Positions 5,308-8,369 of a DNA stretch of 8,369 nt are shown here, one piece after another. The translations under genes were made by a program, and so were the position numbers. Source of the DNA: Nanobdellota archaeon (GTDB taxonomy: Archaea; Nanobdellota; Nanobdellia; SCGC-AAA011-G17; VGLX01); the NCBI GenBank assembly GCA_030691925.1, contig JAUYDG010000111.1, positions 1-8,369 on the forward strand. Reading direction: 5' to 3'. Numbering within the stretch: position 1 is the first letter of the stretch; the number at the start of each line of letters is the position of its first letter. The notes beneath the pieces are model-generated. The model was not told where the DNA came from and did no database searches. It saw only the letters and a program-made list of their open reading frames with translations.

Positions 5308-6265
5308 TCAAGCCCTTCTTCTCCATATCTACCTTCTTTTCCTTGTTCTGGTCGTTCCTGTTAACTAAGCCTTTAACAGCATCACACCTGGACTTGAGCA
5401 TGACCTCAAACTCCTTGTAAGGGGGCAGGTCAGGATTCGAAACAGCATCACCCATGCCAGCAAGGCCTTCTGCCAGGACACTCTGCAGCTGGGATATCAT
5501 GCTGCTTGAACTCTGCACAGCCTTCAAAACAGCAGCAAAGCCAAGATTAATATTCCTAGCCATGATATAAGCATCCTTAGTATTAGCCACGTGATCCTCA
5601 AACCTCATAGCCTTCTCAACCATACGCTCGCTAAGCTGGATGCTATACCTGAAAAAATCCTCCAAAGCGTTCAAAGAGCCCTTCTCCCTATCAAGGTCGT
5701 CAACCAAGTCAAGCATCTTCTTATACCTAAGGCTGCCTTCACTAAGCTCCCTCTTAAGCAGCCTAAGCTTCCTCTCAGCGTCAAAATAATCCTTATTGTT
5801 TTTCGTCAAAGTGCTAAACTCTTTGTGCAAGATTATGTACTCTTTCAGCAGAGGGAATAAGGAATCCTTCTTATCATCAATCCCCAAGAAATTGTTTTCG
5901 TACTCATAATGGACCCTCTCTATGTACTTCTCAAGGGTGTTAAGCCTTTGCCTGGCCTCGTTGTTGATAACATCTAGGCCGTAATTTATCCTCCGCATGG
6001 CATCAAGCTGCAGGTCGAAAAGCTCATCAATGCTCTTAACCCTCTTGCCCAGGAACTTCTCCTTGACAAACTTCCGAAGCTTCAAGTAAATCTCCGGATG
6101 CTTAAGCTGCCTCTCAACCTCACTCCTGTACTGCTCCGTTTCCTTCAAAGACTTATCAATAGCATTGTAACTCATAGGCGCCAAAGCAGTGCCGTTACTA
6201 GTAGCCTGCTCCAAGCTTTGAAGAAACGAGCCTTGACCCGTATTTCTCATCAATGTTCTGCTCAT
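5300..6265 (-). CDS. Unknown helical, probably coiled-coil protein of 321 residues
   Basis: I do not recognise this protein. It is almost entirely helical and charged, with heptad-like stretches at about 36-72, 86-122, 136-190 and 198-262, and a basic tail (KEKK, MEKKGLIR). It has no signal peptide, membrane segment or enzyme motif that I can see, so a scaffold or filament-like cytoplasmic role is the most that composition suggests. The start is the ATG at 6265, preceded by a clear AGGAGGT at 6274-6280 with good spacing. A longer reading to 6340 is open but would overlap the upstream membrane protein even further and has no ribosome binding site. The gene overlaps that upstream gene by 68 bases in another frame and is last in a three-gene unit. 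Its stop overlaps the convergent Hjc gene by 8 bases. Codons ending in G or T are frequent, unlike the leftmost genes. Confidence 0.75.
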   Translation of the reverse strand: MSRTLMRNTGQGSFLQSLEQATSNGTALAPMSYNAIDKSLKETEQYRSEVERQLKHPEIYLKLRKFVKEKFLGKRVKSIDELFDLQLDAMRRINYGLDVINNEARQRLNTLEKYIERVHYEYENNFLGIDDKKDSLFPLLKEYIILHKEFSTLTKNNKDYFDAERKLRLLKRELSEGSLRYKKMLDLVDDLDREKGSLNALEDFFRYSIQLSERMVEKAMRFEDHVANTKDAYIMARNINLGFAAVLKAVQSSSSMISQLQSVLAEGLAGMGDAVSNPDLPPYKEFEVMLKSRCDAVKGLVNRNDQNKEKKVDMEKKGLIR

Positions 6266-6380
6266 ATTTAACAACCTCCTGTTCAAGTTTTGAAAACTTT
6301 TGAACATCACAGCCCCCGCCGGCATAATAACCCAAAGCAAAAACCAGGCCGTATTTTATCAGCTTAGTCACGATTCCCAT
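6198..6380 (-). CDS. Small single-pass membrane protein (60 residues), unknown
   Basis: A 60-residue protein beginning MGIVTKLIKY, with one hydrophobic segment (about 7-21, LIKYGLVFALGYYAG), then GGGCD and a charged helical tail (29-50). Gly-Gly-Cys24 after the hydrophobic stretch could be a lipobox variant, but the positions before Cys (GGG) are poor for one, so a simple membrane anchor is more likely. The start at 6380 is supported by GAGAGGT (6387-6393) with proper spacing. It overlaps the stop of the gene upstream by 17 bases, and its last 68 bases overlap the start of the 321-residue gene. The tight packing implies coupled translation and a shared function, which is unknown. Confidence 0.62.
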   Translation of the reverse strand: MGIVTKLIKYGLVFALGYYAGGGCDVQKFSKLEQEVVKYEQNIDEKYGSRLVSSKLGAGY

Positions 6381-6729
6381 CGAAATACCTCTCATACAAT
6401 CCAAACAGCTCATCAATCTTCTTCCTGACATAAGGCACTATTCCTTTAGTTTCGTCTTTTACCATCTCGCTTAGCTTCCGCTCATTGACCCTTAATTCTT
6501 TAGACACGATATGCCACCTGTTATCATGCCCAACATAGACCTCTAAGCTACCTTCCTCATTTATCTTATACTTTTTCTGAATCCTGAAGGGGTCCTGATA
6601 GCACTTAGGATCAAACTTAACATTCCTGTACCTTAAAGGCTCCACAAAACGGTCGTTGACGTTGTAATAATCCCCTAAATATGCTGAAGCCAAAAGCGCG
6701 GTTCCGATGAGCAGGGCTTTGAGTTTCAT
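6364..6729 (-). CDS. Small exported or membrane-anchored protein (121 residues), unknown
   Basis: The protein starts MKLKALLIGTALLASAYLGD, a short positive end followed by a hydrophobic segment, so it is either cleaved by signal peptidase or anchored by its N-terminus. There is no Cys lipobox. The rest is charged, with a probable beta region SLEVYVGHDNRWHIV and a helical tail rich in Lys and Glu. I do not recognise it. Start choice: an ATG at 6738 would add three residues, but the TATA-like box at 6753-6760 is centred 28 bases before the ATG at 6729, which fits a leaderless start there. It heads a unit of three genes, and the two upstream CGGAAACTTTACG sites suggest that this unit is regulated. 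Confidence 0.66.
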   Translation of the reverse strand: MKLKALLIGTALLASAYLGDYYNVNDRFVEPLRYRNVKFDPKCYQDPFRIQKKYKINEEGSLEVYVGHDNRWHIVSKELRVNERKLSEMVKDETKGIVPYVRKKIDELFGLYERYFDGNRD

Positions 6730-6752
6730 CTTAAACATGGTTTATCAACTGA

Positions 6753-6760
6753 CTTTAATA
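6753..6760 (-). promoter_or_regulatory. TATA-like box of the membrane-protein cluster
   Basis: Read on the minus strand this is TATTAAAG, about 28 bases before the ATG at 6729. The nearer CGGAAACTTTACG site begins 20 bases further upstream, a position suited to an activator or to a regulator acting on pre-initiation complex assembly. Confidence 0.5.
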
Positions 6761-6779
6761 GGGCTTTTGGGAAAACTAG

Positions 6780-6792
6780 CGGAAACTTTACG
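6780..6792. promoter_or_regulatory. Putative operator, copy 1 (CGGAAACTTTACG)
   Basis: A 13-bp near-palindrome around the C at 6786: CG-G-AAA-C-TTT-A-CG, with five of six base pairs symmetric. The identical 13 bases recur at 6852-6864. The site is outside coding sequence, between the Lrp gene and the promoter of the membrane-protein cluster. Confidence 0.6.
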
Positions 6793-6848
6793 AAAACAGG
6801 TAAGAACTTTTTTGATTCCAAGGAAAAAGGAAGAGACTAAGCATGGTA

Positions 6849-6867
6849 TTCCGGAAACTTTACGGAA
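6849..6867. promoter_or_regulatory. Putative operator, copy 2, extended palindrome
   Basis: TTCCGGAAACTTTACGGAA is symmetric in eight of nine pairs around the C at 6858 and contains the same 13-bp core as copy 1. Centre-to-centre distance between copies is 72 bp, close to seven helical turns, so proteins bound to both would face the same side. It lies 12 bases after the stop of the Lrp gene. Archaeal Lrp/FL11-type proteins bind 13- to 15-bp palindromes with an AAA-N-TTT style core, which fits, but the binder is inferred. Confidence 0.65.
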
Positions 6868-6878
6868 AAACCAGATGA

Positions 6879-7340
6879 TTAGTTACCAAAACTTACAAGA
6901 GCGGGGTTGCTTAAAAAATCTTCCTTCTTCAATTCATCAATTATATAAAACACCTGCTTAGCCTTTATGCTGAACTTCTCTTCCAGCAGGTCAGTGAAGT
7001 CTTCCACTTCCTTGATGTTTGCGAAAACTGCTTCGATTAAAAAGTCATAGCCGTTGTTTATTTTGAAGGCTGAGTTTATGCTGTTATGCTTCATCAAAAA
7101 CTCTCTCATAGCTTCCCTGTCGCCTTTGCTGATCTTTAAGATGATGTTCGCCCTCGTGTTATAGCCCAGCTTGCCAAAATCGACCAAAGCTGTATGCTTC
7201 CTGATAATGCTGCCTTCATGCATCTTTATCCTGTCAAATATCGTAGATACAGGAATCCTGGTCTTCTTGGATATCTCCGTAAGTTTTTCTCTAGCATTTT
7301 GTCGCAGGCTAGAGATGATTAATAGATCCGTTTTTTTCAT
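6879..7340 (-). CDS. Lrp/AsnC family transcriptional regulator
   Basis: A 153-residue DNA-binding regulator. Residues 5-55 form the winged helix-turn-helix (LIISSLRQNAREKLTEISKK then IPVSTIFDRIKMHEGSIIRKHTALVDF), the usual Lrp arrangement including the D/K-rich loop and the VDF-xKLGY link. Residues 60-140 form the alpha-beta effector domain (NTRANIILKI, NGYDFLIEAVF, EVEDFTDLLEEKF). Length is normal. In archaea such proteins act as dimers or octamers that sense amino acids or cell state; the ligand cannot be told here. The start at 7340 has GGAGGA at 7346-7351, located inside the end of the upstream zincin gene, and the ATG overlaps that gene's TGA stop. The operator pair just downstream suggests it controls the next cluster. 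Confidence 0.9.
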   Translation of the reverse strand: MKKTDLLIISSLRQNAREKLTEISKKTRIPVSTIFDRIKMHEGSIIRKHTALVDFGKLGYNTRANIILKISKGDREAMREFLMKHNSINSAFKINNGYDFLIEAVFANIKEVEDFTDLLEEKFSIKAKQVFYIIDELKKEDFLSNPALVSFGN

Positions 7341-7930
7341 TTTGTTCCTCCTAATGCTTTATTAACATGAAACCCTATTGTATTCCAAAGTTCATAAGTC
7401 CCTTTTTCTTTTTCGAACTCTTTTAATATTGAATAAGCATCAAAATAAGAATGATGGGCATCTAAGGGCATGCGCTTAGATTTTTCTCTTCTCTCTAACC
7501 AGAGGTCTTCTCTTCCAACACCTTTTAGTAAAAACTCTTCCATCCAAACAGCAAAGCCCTCAAAATATGGCTTAATTTTTTGAAAGTATGCTGAGCATTC
7601 ATAAGCAAATTTGAGTTTCTCTTCACCTTTTAACTGAGAGAATATTTTTTCATCTTCAACAAGCTTTTTACCTTGTAAGTTATGTTCACAATAACTTCCA
7701 TGACCTTCTAATTCATGAAACACCAAAGGTAAAACTTTTTCTAGACGGTCATTAGGTAAATGCGCTGTTAGGTCTTTTGGAAGAAAAACACTTTCACTGT
7801 AAAGGCTTAACCCATTCTCTTTTATAAAAGAAGTCCAGTCTTCATGATAGACTAACCTGCTTCTTTCTGGTTTGATTCCGAATTTATTTTCTAATACCCT
7901 TTCAGCTTTTTTGATATAATCATCTAACAT
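7337..7930 (-). CDS. HEXXH zinc metallopeptidase-like protein (gluzincin type)
   Basis: A 197-residue protein with LVFHELEGHGSY: His72, Glu73 and His77 form the HEXXH zinc and catalytic site. PYFEGFAVWMEE follows 47 residues later; Glu124 in EGFA is the likely third zinc ligand, as in gluzincins with an E-G/N-x-A motif on the glutamate helix. There is no signal peptide, so it is probably cytoplasmic. I cannot assign a named family or substrate. The ATG at 7930 is chosen because GGGGTG lies 7 bases before it, while the ATG at 7936, which overlaps the previous stop, is too close to that site; the difference is two residues. It lies between a 94-residue helical protein and an Lrp regulator with ATGA-type junctions on both sides. 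Codons are more AT-rich than in the Lrp gene. Confidence 0.78.
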   Translation of the reverse strand: MLDDYIKKAERVLENKFGIKPERSRLVYHEDWTSFIKENGLSLYSESVFLPKDLTAHLPNDRLEKVLPLVFHELEGHGSYCEHNLQGKKLVEDEKIFSQLKGEEKLKFAYECSAYFQKIKPYFEGFAVWMEEFLLKGVGREDLWLERREKSKRMPLDAHHSYFDAYSILKEFEKEKGTYELWNTIGFHVNKALGGTK

Positions 7931-7932
7931 AG

Positions 7933-8217
7933 TCATTCACCCCTTTCCAATTTGTATAGTTCTTCAAGTATTTTTTTTGCTTCTTCTTTGGACAAAGGTT
8001 TGATACCCGGACTAACATCAGGGTAAGCTATGCTAAACAATTTGCTTATAGTTTTGCTGATTGCTTCACTTAATAGTGGACCGCTTGTGAGCAATCCATC
8101 ATGTAATTGTTTTGCTTTTTGTTTTACTTGTTCAGTTATCCCGACAGATAAGTACAACTCGTAAACTTCTATTAGCTTAGGTATTATTTCTTTCTCGAAT
8201 TTTTTTCCTAATTTCAT
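7933..8217 (-). CDS. Small helical protein (94 residues), unknown, first in the zincin-Lrp operon
   Basis: A charged, mostly helical 94-residue protein: KKFEKEIIPKLIEVYELYLS (5-24), TEQVKQKAKQLHDGLL (28-43), SEAISKTISKLFSIAY (50-65), a Pro/Gly linker (YPDVSPGIKPLS) and a final helix KEEAKKILEELYKLERG. No catalytic motif, membrane segment or DNA-binding motif is evident, and I do not recognise a family. A strong AAGGAGG at 8226-8232 precedes the ATG at 8217. The stop overlaps the following zincin gene. By position it could be the zincin's partner, substrate or inhibitor, but only gene order supports that. Base composition is AT-rich like the zincin gene. Confidence 0.7.
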   Translation of the reverse strand: MKLGKKFEKEIIPKLIEVYELYLSVGITEQVKQKAKQLHDGLLTSGPLLSEAISKTISKLFSIAYPDVSPGIKPLSKEEAKKILEELYKLERGE

Positions 8218-8225
8218 TGTGTTTG

Positions 8226-8232
8226 CCTCCTT
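8226..8232 (-). promoter_or_regulatory. Shine-Dalgarno site of the zincin-Lrp operon
   Basis: AAGGAGG on the minus strand, 8 bases before the ATG at 8217, is a strong site and confirms the start of the 94-residue protein. Confidence 0.75.
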
Positions 8233-8237
8233 GATTT

Positions 8238-8264
8238 TAAAAATTTTAAAAAATAAAAAATTTT
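8238..8264 (-). promoter_or_regulatory. AT-only promoter and terminator region
   Basis: The 27 bases are all A or T. Read on the minus strand they contain two runs of six T, which can end the upstream gene (stop at 8269), followed by TATA-like sequence suited to the operon that starts at 8217. The two functions cannot be separated by eye. Confidence 0.45.
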
Positions 8265-8268
8265 CTGT

Positions 8269-8367
8269 TTACGGCCAAAATTGCTTAAATCCCATCGTAT
8301 CTGCGTTGTAAGCTGCCATTGATGCTTCAAAACCATTGAACGTTTTCAAAACATTTCCGCTGTAATC
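8269..8367 (-). CDS. 3' end of an unknown gene, cut by the window edge
   Basis: One minus-strand frame stays open from the window edge to a TAA at 8269-8271 and encodes the last 32 residues of a protein, starting DYSGNVLKTFNGFE and ending MGFKQFWP. The other two minus-strand frames close within about 45 bases. I do not recognise the sequence. The codons look ordinary, and the stop is followed by T-runs on the minus strand that could terminate it. The product and full length are unknown. Confidence 0.5.
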   Translation of the reverse strand, partial: DYSGNVLKTFNGFEASMAAYNADTMGFKQFWP

Positions 8368-8369
8368 TT

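Noticed and set aside
5300..6265. 321-residue helical protein as a TelA-type (toxic anion resistance) protein
   Set aside because: Only the helical character and length are alike; I could not identify any family motif, so the name is not justified.
6275..6340. Extended N-terminus for the 321-residue protein (25 more residues)
   Set aside because: The AGGAGGT at 6274-6280 fits the ATG at 6265, and the extension lies wholly within the membrane-protein gene.
6707..6961. Plus-strand open frame of 84 codons across the operator gap
   Set aside because: It runs antisense through the ends of two good genes, has no ribosome site or TATA box, and its sequence resembles no protein family.
8342..8352. 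Palindrome GTTTTCAAAAC
   Set aside because: It lies inside the coding part of the truncated gene, is AT-rich and matches neither the 6780/6852 motif nor a promoter position.

Overview
The window looks like part of a compact archaeal chromosome, most plausibly from the DPANN group (a Woesearchaeota/Pacearchaeota-like lineage). The archaeal signs are an Hjc-type Holliday junction resolvase, a 55-residue histone-fold-like DUF1931 protein, a THUMP-domain tRNA methyltransferase of archaeal type, an Lrp/AsnC regulator, and TATA boxes placed about 25-30 bases before several start codons with no ribosome binding site between (leaderless transcripts). The genome is tightly packed, with 4-base start/stop overlaps, one 68-base coding overlap and one 8-base convergent overlap. 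The lineage is inferred from gene style, not from a marker gene.

Layout from left to right. (1) 98-1885, plus strand: a two-gene unit of a very short dihydroorotase and a THUMP methyltransferase. (2) 2005-2172, plus: a DUF1931 histone-fold-like protein with its own promoter, a long leader and a strong Shine-Dalgarno site. (3) 2202-3068, minus: a predicted secreted lipoprotein with a caspase/legumain-type His-Cys dyad and one EF-hand calcium loop. (4) 3165-4248, plus: two adjacent unknown genes that begin with the same MKLPQxFxPE motif; the second has two membrane segments. They are divergent from the protease, and a perfect 11-bp palindrome lies between. (5) 4369-4776, plus: a second small lipoprotein. 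(6) 4897-5307, plus: Hjc. (7) 6729-5300, minus: two small membrane-anchored proteins and a 321-residue helical protein, unknown in function, overlapping or coupled in translation. (8) 8217-6879, minus: a 94-residue helical protein, an HEXXH zinc metallopeptidase-like protein and an Lrp/AsnC regulator, joined by ATGA-type overlaps. (9) The right edge holds the 3' end of another minus-strand gene.

The most notable regulatory signal lies between modules 8 and 7: two copies of the 13-bp near-palindrome CGGAAACTTTACG, centred exactly 72 bp apart, upstream of the promoter of module 7 and just after the Lrp gene. The simplest reading is that the Lrp protein controls the adjacent membrane-protein cluster. 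The zincin plus 94-residue protein plus Lrp operon and the unknown membrane cluster are the best candidates for an undescribed system. The dihydroorotase, methyltransferase, DUF1931 protein and Hjc are housekeeping genes, although the first two show odd residues in conserved motifs.

There is no convincing tRNA, rRNA, CRISPR array, insertion sequence or attachment site. No gene-free stretch exceeds about 140 bases.
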